Shown one piece after another: positions 44,238 to 57,100 of a DNA stretch of 64,000 nucleotides. The position numbers and the translations under genes were made by a program. The notes under the pieces were generated by a model. That model ran no database searches, was not told the DNA's origin, and saw nothing but the letters and a program-made list of their open reading frames with translations. Source of the DNA: Kingdonia uniflora (lineage: Eukaryota > Streptophyta > Magnoliopsida > Ranunculales > Circaeasteraceae); contig JACGCM010002885.1 of assembly GCA_014058105.1 (NCBI GenBank), forward strand, positions 434,001 to 498,000. The letters are read 5' to 3'. Every line of letters begins with the position of its first letter. The first letter of the stretch is position 1.

Positions 44238-47200
44238 CTATACAATGTGTTGCAGAGTTAGCGCTCCTAGGCGCATAGTCAATACAAATATCCTCAAAAT
44301 ATTTAAAGACGCTAAGACGTCCTGCATAATGGCTTTAGTAGACCAGGAGATGGTAGCCGCACCCGTCTGACAGAAGGAGGAGATAGCCTCGGCATCTGTT
44401 TCAATTATCACCCGACCAATACCTTGCTCACGATCCCAGCTAGCACCACCCAGAACTGTTAATGCCTCACCTTCTTCGCTACTTTTGAATCTGCATGAGG
44501 AACTTTGGGCTGCAACAAAAGTATTTTGAGCATCACGGATAACAAAACCAATGTGATTATAAAATTTATCTTTACAGTAAGAGACATCAACATTTATTTT
44601 GGCCCATCCCTGAGCTGGAGGAACCCAGGAAACCTTGATATTCAAACAGTCCAGGCGAGAAAATGGTTCATCATATAAAATTTTATTAATGGTCTCTGAA
44701 AGCTGAGTCAGATCCATTTTATTCATTTGAAAGACCCATGCACATCGGGCCTTCCAAATTAACCAGTAGAGAGAGCAGATGATCCTAGTCCAAACCTCCC
44801 TATCGAGAGGCCACACCAAGGGTGGCTAAAACCATAACTTAATCCACTCCAAAGGAGGGAGAAGTACATACTTGTGAATTAACACTCCAAGAGTCGTGCC
44901 AACCCACATGCCCTCGTAAAAGGACAGCCAAGAAGAAAGTGATGGAGAGTCTCCTCAGGGGCCGAGCAAAGTGGGCAGGATATATCGGATAAAGCTAACC
45001 GCTTCCCAATCTTCTCTCTGCAAGGAACTAGGTCCCGAGGCATTTCTAGGAAAATAACTGGGCCCGGGGATTCACCTTATTATGCCAAATTTTTAACATA
45101 AACGAGGGGGGACCTGCTACTGGTTCGACCTCAGTATCCGCTAAAATCACGCGATAGGCCGATTTGATCAAAAATTCGAAAATTTCCCATCTTAAGATGG
45201 GCACCATTTAAGTTCATCCTCCTCGCCTTCCTGAGGAATTAATACCTGGGATATCAGGTTGGCGGATTCATCATCACACCAATAAATAATTTCGTTCCTA
45301 CGCTAAGTGCGCCTAATAGGGTCAATAAAGTGACTAACCCATAGAGGATGGTCTTCCATATGGGTTCCCTCCCTAGGAGTAGGAATCCAGTTGGGCATCG
45401 CCGGCATCAAGTAATCAGAACAGAAACGTACTTGGGTACCCGTGTGAATTTGCCAACACGAGTGGGCGTTCACGTTTCCAATCGCGGCTGGATACTTCTC
45501 CATGTCCAGGATGCATCCGCTTTAGAGGGAGCCTGCAGAATATTATAGCTCGGGAAGTATTTGGCCTTTAGAACTTGTCCCCAAAGGTCCTTCGGGTTTT
45601 GGTGAAGGCGTCAGACCATCTTAAAGAGATGTGCTTTGTTCGTAGTCTCTGCCTCGCCAATACCAGGACCTTCTTGCCTTTTCGGCCGGCAGATTTCCTT
45701 CCACTTCTTAAGGTACAGGGGTTTCTTCGCATCCTTCCTCTTGCCCCACCAGAAATCTCGTTGAAGGCCGTTGATGGATTTGCAAGTAGATTTGGGTAGG
45801 GAAAAACAAGACATTTGATACGCCGGGATAGCCGAAGTCACCGATTGAATGAGGACCGTACGGCCGGCTTGGGACACGAGTTTGCCTCTCCAGGTTTGAA
45901 GACGATTTGAGATATGATTGTAAATGCGATGAAATGCCTTAGCCTTAGAGCGGGCAAATAACAAGTTGGTTCTAAGGTAACGTTCCTCTAGAGGCATCAT
46001 CTTTACTTTCAGTAGGCGTGCGATAAGGCTCCTAAAGCGTAGAGGAAGATTTTTGCTAAAGAAAATACCAGATTTCCCTAGATTTAATTGTTGCCCAGTG
46101 GCTCAACAGAAATCATCAAGGGTGTCCTTAACTTCGTTCGCTTCGCCGAGGTCTGCCCGACAAAAAATGAGGCAGTCGTCGGCAAACAAAAGATGAGAGA
46201 CGGAAGGGGCCCGTCGTGAGATTTTGATGCCATGGATTTTCCCTGCAAGATCTTTCACCCCCAGAGCACGCGAAAGCCCCTCGATTAACTTGATAAAAAG
46301 AAAGGGGGACAAGGGGTCTCCCTGTCTCGGTCCCCTAGTCAGCTTCAAAAGCCATGGGCCGATCCATTAATCAGGACAGAGTATCTCACCGTCGAGATAC
46401 ATTGTTCAATCCAGTGGTACCATTGAGAGCTGAAGCCCAGGGCTTCCAAAGTTTAAATAAGAGTGCTCCATTCAATCCGATCATACGCTTTAGACATATC
46501 CAACTTTATACCCATCAGACCCGCCCAGCCTTGTTTCCTCTTCATTGTATGGATAATTATGTGGGCAGCCAATACGTTATCCAAAATTTGGTGCCCCTTC
46601 ACGAAAGCCCCTTAAAAGGGGGAGATGATCTTATCAAGGAGAGGTTTGAGCCGAGTAGACAGAATTTTGGAGATAATTTTGTAGGCCACATTACAAAGGC
46701 TGATCGGACGAAAATCTCGCGGGTGGACTTTAGCAATGTTTTTTGGGATCATTACCACATGAGTAACATTGATAGATTTAGGCATAAAGCCTGAAGAAAA
46801 GAAGGAAGTAACGAGGTTGCAAATATCTGGTCCAACAATGTCCCACGATTGTTGGAAGAACATCGTAGGGAAGCCATCCGGACCAGGAGCTTTGTGGGGA
46901 CCAATACTATCAAGCGCCGGCTTGATTTCCTCATGTGTGACTCCCCGAACAAGAGCAATGTTATCCTCCTCCGAAATACACGGGGAAAAGGTTTGAAGAA
47001 ACGTTGGAACTTCCTCAGGAAAGGACATTTAAAAATTCGTTTCCAAATCTTGGAGAAAAATATTCCCAATTTCTACTTGATCCGAAATCCAGAGGCCAGG
47101 CGTATTTTTAATCCAGTCAATGGAATTCTTTTTCCGCCGCGCCAGGGTTTACATATGAAAGAATTAGGAGTTCCGATCTCCCTCAGCCAACCACAAAATG

Positions 47201-48249
47201 CATGATTTTTGGCGCCAGAACATCTCTTCTCTCACATGGATTTTATCTAACTCGGCCAACAGGATTTTTTCACGAGAGTCAACTACCTCATTAAAAGGAA
47301 GAGTCTGGAGATGGGAGATCTCTTTTTTTAGCGCTAAAATTTTGCTAGGGACATTTCCAAAGATTTTTTTATTCCAGGTCCTAAGGTCCGCTTTCGTGTT
47401 TAGAAGTTTTTCCTTTACCATATGCGTTGGGGAGCCTCTGGCATCATACTGCCAGAGATCCTTAATCAGGTGGGGGAATTGTGGTTCTCGAGTCCACATA
47501 GTTTGGAAACGAAAGCATTTACCTAAGGTTGCAAATTGTGGAAGAGTATTAAGGCATAACGGGGTATGATCTGAGCCCAAAGCAGGTAAATGGAAAACCT
47601 TTGCTGTTGAAAAGATAAACATCCAGTCAACATTGGCCAAGCATCGGTCCAAACGTTCTTTTATATTATCTCCTCCCCGTCGTTTGTTATTCCAAGTGAA
47701 AGGGTGTCCAGAGAAACCTATATCAATAAGTCCAACATTCTGGGTGACCTCTTTAGCAAAAGCACACGGGGCCACTTGGAAAGGAATCCCCCCCAATTTA
47801 TTCTCATTGTCAAAAATAATGTTAAAATCCCCCAGCATAAACCAGGGACCATTATATCCCTGGGCTGTAGTTTCAACTAGTCGCCAACTCTCGTATTTAC
47901 CGCGGTGATAGGGGCTCCCATAAAAAAAGGAAATCATCCACGGCTGGTCCATCGGGTCTGAAGACACTAGAATATTTATAATATATTTATTGCTAAAAAC
48001 TACCTCTATATCAATATTATCTTTCCACATCACTCATAAACCCCTCGAGCGTCCCTGGATACCTGAGGCCGGTACATCAATCCAATTAGAAAATTTACAA
48101 CTACGAACCAAAGTCAACATTTTTGCGGTGGATCTTTTGGTTTCAGATAAAAAGATGATGCCTCCTTTAGAGGACCAAATAAGCTCTTTAAGATGCCGAA
48201 CTGCCGCCGGTCGACCCAAACCCCGACAGTTCCAGGATATAATAATCAT
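44238..48249 (-). pseudogene. LINE ORF2: endonuclease, reverse transcriptase, zf-RVT region, RNase H
   Basis: The ATG at 48249-48247 starts MIIISWNCRGLGRPAAVRHL. One stop near 48034 interrupts an otherwise continuous endonuclease (GPWFMLGDFNIIF, FTWNNKRRGGDNIKERLDR, ALGSDHTPL) that runs into the RT lead-in MFWRQKSCILWLAEGDRNS. Reverse transcriptase has IGPHKAPGPDGF, HPRDFRPISLCNVAYKIISK, TRGPRQGDPLSPFLF and LLFADDCLIF (47028-46103). Post-RT sequence (GKLVSQAGRTVLIQSV, 46000-45611) and RNase H (WAKINVDVSYC, 44819-44238) follow. Only a handful of stops and shifts are present. Catalytic D of GDFN, H of SDH and the RT FADD are intact. Confidence 0.92.
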
Positions 48250-48519
48250 AATGGCCCGGGTGGTCTCCGTAGAGCCACCCAAACCCTAGCACTATGATCA
48301 AGGAAAAGATAATAACGTCGTATGTGCATAAAGGAAAGAAACAAGGAGTTGTGCACCTGCGTGTTAGAAAATCTGCGGTTACTTGCCAAAGGAGACTGAA
48401 ATGGTATAACAAGCTCTGTCAATAGTGTAGCTGCACATAATTGCCAGCGCGTTACTCAGGAAGTAGACAGGGGATACCCAGTAGCAGTCCCAGTTATTTT
48501 TCGTGTCTGCCTAGAGCCC

Positions 48520-49982
48520 TGAGAGCCCTACCCTCTAGTAGATGAACTCATAGTACCCCCTGAGCTGCCGTCCCTTCTCGACGTCTGGGGGTGAGATGGT
48601 ACAATTTGAAGCTCCCCTGAGCTACTGCTCCTTACATAAATTAGGCCAGCCTCCTCACTACCAGACCTCTGTCTTCCCCTCCCTGTCGTGTCATCTGCCT
48701 CCCTTTCCTCCTCATTCTTATCAATCCGTTGTCCCCCCTCTTGCTCCGCCTCAGTCTTCATGCCCCGTCTCTCAGAGGCTGTCCCGGCTATTTAAAAAAT
48801 AAGTTTTTCCTCCTCAAAAGAAAATAGCCTCGTCTGTCTCCCCTCCGATAAACCCTTAAAAAACTCTCGGCCATCCTCCCCAATCCTTTGAATCCTCAGG
48901 TCCTCAAAAGGATCTACCCTCCCTGAATCAACGATATCCCTGAGCGTCGCAAAATCGTATCCACTATGAAAAGGTGGCCAGTCGGAAGGATCCGTTTGTC
49001 CCCCCATCTGATACGGGCTCCCCTGATATGTGGGCCGAATCTGCAATCCCGACTGATCATATAATGCGAGATCCTTTCCTTTTGCCTGTCTACTGGGGCG
49101 AGGTGGCATTCTATGGATCACACGGTTCGTGGCCTCTATCAGTTCAGAATTCCGGGGGGCTGATTGACGAGGGGTCCACTTGGGTGCTCCTCACTCCGTC
49201 CCAGGTTCCGGTTGAAGATGTTTTCATTTGTCTCGACCCTTCTCTCCTCCGTCATATTGTCCTCCTCCAGGTTCGTGGAGCAGCCCGTAAATCGGTGACC
49301 CATCTTATTACATCGTTCGCATAGATTTACTGGAGCCCCTTCCTAGATTGTGTTAAACATAATTGGACCACTGTCCATTTCTGTCCAGACAGCTGGGGGG
49401 GGGGGGAACTCCATAGATATCCATAACTACTCTTGCTCGGTACCTTTCTTTTGTCACCTTCCTGTTTTCCGCACTCAAATCCGTTACCAAGACTTCACCC
49501 AGCCTTTGTCCAAACACATTAATGAATTCCAGCATCCCAAAGAAAGGATCCCTGATGTCAAATCTCACCCAGAATGGAACATGCTTAAAGATGAGCGGTT
49601 CAATAGGAGTACGGGCCACATAGGGTAACATGATGAATGCATGTCCGAAAGGATTCCATGGTTGGTTTAATAAAACAAAGTTGTACTCATAAGTGGATCG
49701 GAATTTAATGAGAAAATGCATTTTACCATTCACCACGTGTTTCAAGAACTGTACATTCGCTGCAGCTTCCATATTCCAGAAGCTCTTTAGAGTCGATGCA
49801 ATCTTCGTAAAACCCCAGTTTGTTTCAAACGACATAGTTCCTATAATAGCATGTCTCCACCGAGCTTCTTCTGCTGGTATACTTTCGGGGGGCAACTTCA
49901 CAAAAACCGCTGCTCTTTGTTTACATACTGAGAGGCGTTCCATACTAGACACAAAGTCTTGTGTAATAGAAAAGGAAGACAT
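48520..49982 (-). pseudogene. LINE ORF1 (DUF4283 plus CCHC zinc knuckle)
   Basis: From the ATG at 49982-49980 (MSSFSITQDFV) an open frame runs to about 49353. It reads ARWRHAIIGTMSF, ASTLKSFWNME, KMHFLIKFRSTYEYNFVLLN and VPFWVRFDIRDPFFG, a typical DUF4283 fold. An intact CCHC knuckle (CERCNKMGHRFTGC) follows at about 49325-49280. A charged, low-complexity C-terminal part reaches about 48520 with frame breaks. A run of G/C at 49391-49406 may mark a slippage error. Confidence 0.85.
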
Positions 49983-51212
49983 CCAGGCGTCACTTGTAGA
50001 AGCTATATATAATACACACAAAAAACACACAGCAGCTAAACCAAATTATCCACACGAAACTTGCATACAACAGCCGACCAAACGCCAAACACCAAATTCT
50101 CCTAGTGGCCCTACCCAACTACACCGGTTACTCAATATATCCCTTCACAATAATAAAACCCAAAGAGAAAACACCCAAAACCCACTTTAATTTACAAACT
50201 GTAAAGGAAGAAACTCTTACCCATACTCCATTACGACTTCCTCTCAAGGCACCATTAAACTTTCCTTCAAAACACCACCTGAAGTCACCACTGGAAAGAG
50301 CCAAAACTACTCCCAGAGTCACCCTTCGGTTGTAGAAAACAAGCCACCCACTCTTCGTTCAAACATGAATGAAGCAAGAAAATCAAGAGTGAAATGGAAA
50401 CTCAAAGATCAGAGCTCATCTTCAAGACTTATGGAAAACCACCTGATTGACTATACATCTGAAGGAATAGTAATCTCTACGTAGCCAGATTTTTTACCTC
50501 ACAATTTTACGCCAGATGTCACTGCCTCTCAGGTAGTAAGTAAAAAAAAGGTGAGAACTGCTTTATTCTCTTCTAGACAATAGCCCAGCCCAACCACCAC
50601 CACCTGATGCACAAAGATTAAATTTTCTTTTTCTTTTTCTCAATTCTTTTTTTTTCCCCTTTTTTTTATACCGAAAATGCCCTTGAAACCCTCCTTCAAC
50701 CCTAATCTCGAAAGTGATTCAAGACTTCTCACTCGCCGTCGGTGTCATCAAACTAGTTCCTTTGCTACACCATTCCATGGAGACTCCACAAACCAATAAG
50801 CCACAAATTCCTCACCTCCAAAAGAAACCAACCAAGAAAATAATGATTATGATGGAAAATGAAGAAGAAAATCAGGATCGAAACGAAACTACAATGCAAA
50901 ATGATGGGTTCCAAAGGAATTCAGATTCAAAGGAAGGGAGAAGGAAGTTAGGGAGTTGTAATCCCGTCCACCCTCATCCAAACATTCCACAACCACAAAA
51001 TCAAAAACCGGCGTGAAACCGCCCTCCCTACACGGCCTCAGTATCAAAACACACCCACACGTAGTCCAGACAACACCTTCCTAGCCTCGGAGATGGGGGT
51101 GGGTGGATTAGGCTAGGGTAGAGAAATGGTAGAAATGGTGGAAATGGGGAAGGGTTTGGGTCTTGTAAAGGAACTGGACTCTCTCTCTCTCTAGAAGTTT
51201 TTTTTCCTTCTG
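49983..51212 (-). promoter_or_regulatory. 5'UTR and internal promoter region of the second LINE
   Basis: Non-coding leader between the 5' target duplication and ORF1, with a GAGAGA/CTCTCT simple repeat at 51179-51193 close to the element start. Plant L1 promoters lie in this region; no specific box was identified. Confidence 0.5.
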
Positions 51213-51223
51213 GCTAAACAAGG

Positions 51224-51490
51224 TTTGGTATGTTTTGCAAGTTATGCTTATAGTTAACAATACTATGCACCATGTTCTATGTGATCAAAAGCGAAACATA
51301 ACTTGCATTCAATTAACCTATAATTTTAGGTTGGGTAATCTCTAACCTCATATCTTACATATATACTTAATCAAAGCTTCTAGATGATCCAATTAACTAA
51401 GCATACAAATATCAAATTTTAACCATAACAAATAATTTAGCAAACCAAATATCTATATAAGAAGCAACAAGGAAATGTGAAACAAAAATA
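51224..51490. other. AT-rich spacer, no gene seen
   Basis: Continues the pre-LINE locus. Nothing recognised. Confidence 0.4.
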
Positions 51491-51494
51491 TGTC

Positions 51495-53110
51495 AATTAA
51501 ATATAAGAATATAGCTCAGAACTACATAAATATTCCATATTTCGTACTAACAGATATAATGAAAAGAAGAGCAATCTAGAAGGCAATAGCTAACTCTCAA
51601 GAAGGTGGGAAATTTGATCATTTTGTTCTTTACCAAATTGGCTAAACTATTAGATCAATGGTGGAGATTTATTTCTACCAATTTTGGCATGTTAGCAAGC
51701 GGTAGCATGTCCTTTCAATTTCAAGTACAATTCTTTTGCATATGAAGAGAGGCTCACCCCTACTAACGCAAGGCAACTATGTTAATCTAGGCGCAAACTC
51801 TTTTGATTGGTAGTGTCTATATCCTAAACGTGAAGACAAGGTCTATATGAAGAAATCATTTTTCTTATTCTTCCCTTACATGCACCCCCTGCTATACGAC
51901 CAGCACAAGCCATAACTAGTTAGCGAGAATAGATTAGATTATGTCCCCTGTTCTCAAGCTCATAAACAGAGTTCATTGCCATCTACGTATTGCTCAATAC
52001 CCGCTCCCTTGCCCTAATAAGTCGTTTCCAGGCCAAGACCAAGTATGTCACTCTGTGCTTTTCACTCTGGGAGCATGATCCTGCTGCAAACCTAACCGCT
52101 GAATACCAGCCCCCTATTGTATCTCGTACAAACATAAGGTACGATAAGTTTATTATTCAGCAGGAAGGCCTATCCACTATTAGTGGCAGCACCTGTATTC
52201 CAATGAGGGAAGCGCCATACCACAACAACCTTACTCTTATTGAAATCATTGGAAGTCTGGAAAGCAAACATCAAAAATGGAATTCTCTAGGCCAAGAGGG
52301 GAAAAATCAGGGAGGGTCCAATTGAGGCAGCGGTCGTTTATAGTCAAAAACTGTAAAATCTGCTTAGTGGTGGGGCTTGAATTCCAATAAGGGCAACACC
52401 CTATTAGAGCATCCAGTGTAGATTACCTATCATTTTAGCTAGTGGTATGACGTGGATATGAGATTTGAATGTCCTGTAAAAATCAAACTCCTCAAAATTA
52501 CAAGTTTAATAGGTAATGTGTCATAAATTTATTGGGTAAAAGTAGTTTTAATTTTTCCAAACACTTTCTACGTATTGATTTTAGTTTAAAAAAAGGTTTT
52601 CCACGTAATAAAGTTGTTCTAGGTGGCTACCCAAAATTCTCTCTTTCCTCATTGTTGAGGAGAGAAGTATTGAAACCCAAAATAACTACCCTATTGGGGA
52701 GGCTAAAAACTTGATTTTTAGCACTCTCTTCTTTATTTTAATTATAGGGAGCCTACACTAGATGCTCTTACAGCCTTAATCCTGTAGAAATCTTTGAAGT
52801 CTAGAACCAAGCATCAGAAGGGGGGAAATCAGGACGGGTTCATACGTGGCATCGGTCAAAAGCTATAAAGTCCGCTTATATCAACGATAAATAGGGATCT
52901 TTAGCAAAACAACGAAAATATGAAAATAAGTCCAGTACACAACACATAAACACATATCCATGCACTCTTTGAATCCATACACTCTTTGAGCAAACGGTTA
53001 TTAGTTCAGCCAAACAAGTGCCTGAAACACAAGTGGCTTTGAGCAGATTTGATCCTAAATGATCCCCCTATATCGCCCATATCCTTATTGTAATGACATA
53101 ATTCCAAGAT
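51495..53110 (+). pseudogene. OB-fold/RPA-like dispersed repeat, copy B
   Basis: The exon after a splice acceptor at about 52031 (CGTTTCCAG) reads AKTKYVTLCFSLWEHDPAAN, AEYQPPIVSRTNIRY, GLSTISGSTCIP and LTLIEIIGSLESK. The 'VTLW..DPAA' and 'LST.SGS' strands are reminiscent of the DNA-binding OB fold of RPA70-like proteins. Function is not claimed beyond that. Upstream 51495-52030 matches copy A with an extra intron-like stretch. A MITE interrupts the block at 52407-52767, after which homology to copy A resumes to about 53110. Confidence 0.55.
52407..52767. mobile_element. PIF/Harbinger-type MITE, 361 bp
   Basis: The left end GAGCATCCAGTGTAG and the inverted right end GAGCATCTAGTGTAG are terminal repeats differing at one position. 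TTA duplications flank both ends (52404-52406 and 52768-52770). Copy A of the surrounding repeat (about 27905) lacks the insertion and has a single CTACTACA at the site, which confirms the boundaries. Confidence 0.92.
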
Positions 53111-54050
53111 TCGGACTTAGCCTTTACACCAGATGTGTTCAGATTACTCAAAGACAGCAAATAATAATCAACAAGATGATTTAGCGTGAAAAACTTTTAA
53201 ATAGGTTAAAAACCACGACCTCTCTTGAGGATTTTGAGAAAGAGAAGATGATCTTATTGAATTTGCTAGCTTATTACCATGAGTGTTCTGAGTATGTAGA
53301 ATTTTGGAAGGATTCTTCTGTGTAGAATTTCCTGTCTGAGAAAAAGGGTCCCCTCATCTTGAATTCTTTGGTCCTACTTATAGGTCTTCTAATATGACCG
53401 TTTGATGACCATTAAGATTCTTAATGATGGATGTTACAAAGTATATGTAAGATACTCTTTGACTAGATTGTGTAACGTTCTGATCTCCGTTGCTGTACAA
53501 CGGCTCTATTGATGATTGTACACTAACGTAGATCGAACTGTTGATGTGGAGGTCGAAAGTGATAGCTCGAACTAAAGAATGTTGAATATGTCTTTAGCAG
53601 TGTTTCTTGTATGCTAATGAGGTCAAGGATGATGCTTGAGTCCGAGATACAAAATAAGTTATTATAAGACGTCTCTCAACCAAGAGTATGAGAAGTATCA
53701 TAGACGAGTGGTGTTGGTTGAGAAACTAGGGTTGTACGTACTTTCTGATGATGTTTTCTTATTTCTGACTGTGCCACGTGTTCTGTTGGTGAGGTCGAAA
53801 GTTCATATGTTGGTTGAAGATGACGCATGAGCCCATGATGCAGAATAAGCCACTACAGCCACCCCTCTCAGCCAATAGTACGATAAACATTGTGTGCGAG
53901 TGGTGTTGGTTGAGAAGTATCATTATTGCTATAGTTATTATCTGAGGATCATTTCTAATTCATATTCATAAGTATCTGTTTGTGTCTTTTGGGTTTCCTA
54001 GAACCAATGATTCTAGTCAATGTTGATGCATGGGGAATCTTTCTGACATT
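53110..54050 (-). repeat. Probable 3' LTR region of the Tat-like gypsy element
   Basis: On the minus strand, CCTATAAGTAGGACC (near 53385-53371) resembles an LTR TATA box. Two related segments, each ending CGAGTGGTGTTGGTTGAGAA (about 53705-53724 and 53898-53917), form an imperfect direct repeat of about 190 bp, as often seen in U3. Boundaries and target duplication are not resolved. Confidence 0.4.
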
Positions 54051-54192
54051 AGGAATTTGGGGAGTTGCCTTTAATGCTGACTGTAGTATAAAGAGGATTC
54101 TGATTTGTGCATGATGAACCAAGTCTTCTTCTGTATTCCTCTATTGCAAACTGTCTTACTATTAATAAGTAACTTCTGAGTGTTTTGAGAAT

Positions 54193-57100
54193 ATGGTGAC
54201 GACAAGGACTCAGGCTCGGGAGTCTAGGATTCGTAGAAAGATGGAAGAACTGCACTTCAAGTATTTTGGATACCAACTGTTGCATCTTCTAACGCCAATT
54301 CTTATATCTCCCACCTATTATCATATGTCATATAAAAAAGAGATGGAGGCGGGGGATGATCATTATCAGATGGTACGCTTCCACTATCTGTTAAAATATG
54401 AGGCAGAGCGCCAAAATAGACTTCAGTTGCTAACGGAGTAGGCTGTGACAACTGAAGATGAAGCGACAGGCGTTTGTCTGAGGGAGTCTCGTCGGTACCT
54501 GCTAATAAGTGTGTCTTGTTGAAAAAATAAGACCTTCCATTTGTCTCTAGCATGCAAGAATGTGGGGGCTATGGCAGAAGAGACGGGGAGGATGGAGGAG
54601 ATCATTTTCTTCCATGTGAATTGAAAGTAATTTGTCAAATGTCTGCACTGGTAGCGTATCTGTAAAGGAATATGTTAGATTTATTTTGGACATTTTGTTA
54701 TCTGTAATAGAAAATTTTGAACTTAATGAAATATCTTCGTTCTGGTATCATGATTCCTCATATCGAACTTGTTTGTGTAATTTTCTGTTGGAAAATAGGA
54801 GTCTGTAAAATAGGCGTTAATTGATTATGGGGTGTGATGGGGAAACTCGATCTGTAAGGATCACAGTGTGGGGTGTAAAATTTAGAGGAGTTCAAAAATG
54901 TGATGATAGGAAGTATGTAATGTAAGTAAGATGATGGGTTATTTTGAAGATATACGGTTTGTCAGCGATCTGTATGTTCAAACTAGGTAAAAAATGTCTC
55001 GAACTGCTTGGAAAAAATTAGTTTAGATCTGTAGGTGGTACTGCTGGATTTGCTGGATTTGGTATGCTGTCATGTGCATATCTGTAAGTAGAAGATTTGC
55101 GGAGATCTTTCATAATATAGAAAGAATGATCTGTTGTAATATTTTGGATTTGATGCTGATCTTTTGCTTCGTACAAACTTTTCTTGAATAATATATCCTT
55201 CGGCCAAATCAGTGGGTTGATATGGATTTCTAAAGATCTTCTTGGTGGCTATAAATTTATGAATCTTGGCTGTTATGACTTGTATCTACTATAAGAATAA
55301 TTTTGCTGTGAAGGTAGTGCGTTTAACCATGGTAAGGACTCGTGCTCAACGTTTTCGTCAAGCGGCAGATGGTCGGTTCCATATCAAGGTTGTTGAACTT
55401 TGTGAGCGGTATTTTTTTTTACTGCCATATGATGTTGTGTTACAGGAATAGCCATTAAATCTGGTCGGATTAGATGAGAAAGGCAGGTGTGCGAAACAGG
55501 ATCGTTTTATATTGGTGCGATATCTTTTGTAGGTCTATATTGGATCTCAGGATACAATAACTGACTATTCGATAGCTCGCATGTGATAAGATTGTTGAAG
55601 AGGCTGCTAGGGCAGCCAGAGGAGAGATCATTCTGTGTGGGGAAGTGAACCATCGGGGCTGCTTTAGATATGGTCATTGTACTCAATAATTTCGAAGTGT
55701 AAAAGCTTGCAATAAGTAATCTATTTTTAGTATTCTGTGTTCATACTTCAATAAAATATATTCTGTGTTGATGCATCGATCAGATTGAAATAAAAATAAA
55801 GTGTTCTGCTTTATTGTTTGTATACGGATATTATGGGTGACAGCTGTATGATTTTAATAACTGTATAGATATCTCCAAATTTTAAATATTGAACTATTTT
55901 AGGAATGTCGTACGATCTTGATAGAGTATAAAAGTAGGGTGATTGGTCGTTTGTACTGCCTTGGTGAAGAATGGCAGAATTTTTTAATGGCAGACAATAG
56001 AGACAAACGTGATGACGGCAGACGTTATTACAAAAGTCATGATGATGCTTTTAACCAAAAAGATGTGCTTACAGAGATAGTAGGGGTGACTGACACGTGT
56101 CTGAAAGAGCCATCATTTTATATACTGAGGGAGGGTATAAAAACTTGCTTATCTCTCTCCCTCATAAATTATCTATAGTTTCAAAGAGAGAGAAAAGTGG
56201 TACAAATCTTATTTCCAAGGAGATAAAACTTTTGAGTTCTGAGTGTGATTTAAGAATGAAATCTTCATCAGGTGATAAAAAACTGTCGGAGAAGTGATGA
56301 GAGCGCTCATTCTCTGTAAGACGTCCGGACAAAGCAGAAGATTGTTGTTCTTTAAGTACAGGTTGGTAATATAAATCTCTGTCTGTTTGATTTGGTTAGG
56401 AATTTGTACGATTTTGTATATGTACCTTTGTAGATGCGAGAAGTTTTGATAATATAAGGGTTTTGGGAATTTTGAATAAATCTTGATGGTATAAGTTTCA
56501 GTATATGAATAGACTGTAGAGAGAAAAAATATGTGCTTGGAAAAGAAGAGGGAAATTTGAAATAATTGATTTTTGTTTTTTGTTTTTTGGAAATTATAAA
56601 GTAGACGTGTTGACTGGATAGAAGGTAGGGTTATTTGTACTGTATGCAATGTAGAGATAATGATAAAATATGTTTTGTATTTGTTGGTCCAGTATGCATT
56701 CTAAACCTAGCATTCCCACTAGTGAACTTGTAGTATCTTCAAGTTCAGAAGAAACATCGTCTTCAGGTAAGGGGGACCAGTGTAGTGTTATGGAGGAAAC
56801 TGTGAATAGTGTAGAGATGATCGTAGAGGTTGGGGAACCCAGTAAAATTGAGAAAGTGATAGAAAAGAAAAAGATAAAGCTTTTGTTATATACCCAGAGG
56901 GAGTAGATGCAGGAAAAGAATACTTGAAATACAAAAAGAAGTTGTAGGGAAAATGGGAAAGTTATGTGGAGGACCAAGGTCACTGGCTTAGGGCCTATGT
57001 CCCAGGAAAGAGTAAGGAGGAGGTGTACTACCAAGTCCCCTGCTTGGATCAGTAGTAGAAGAAGAAGAGAGGGATTGGTGAAGTTGTGTATCTCTCAAAC

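Larger units (their letters stand above)
44096..51212 (-). mobile_element. Second L1-type LINE, full length (7.1 kb), relatively well preserved
   Basis: Flanked by identical 11-bp GCTAAACAAGG (44085-44095 and 51213-51223; three further T may extend it). A poly(A) tail, seen as T at 44096-44108, ends the minus-strand element. ORF1 and ORF2 are long with few breaks, so it looks younger than the LINE at 29-35.6 kb. Confidence 0.93.

Noticed and set aside
46354..47205. Plus-strand frames over the second LINE
   Set aside because: Antisense shadows of the reverse-transcriptase region, whose motifs all read on the minus strand.
52532..52714. Small protein in the 52.4-kb MITE
   Set aside because: Same reason: inside a TTA-flanked MITE, with no homology.
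53636..53830. Plus-strand 64-residue protein
   Set aside because: It falls in the probable LTR direct repeats of the Tat-like element; no homology recognised.
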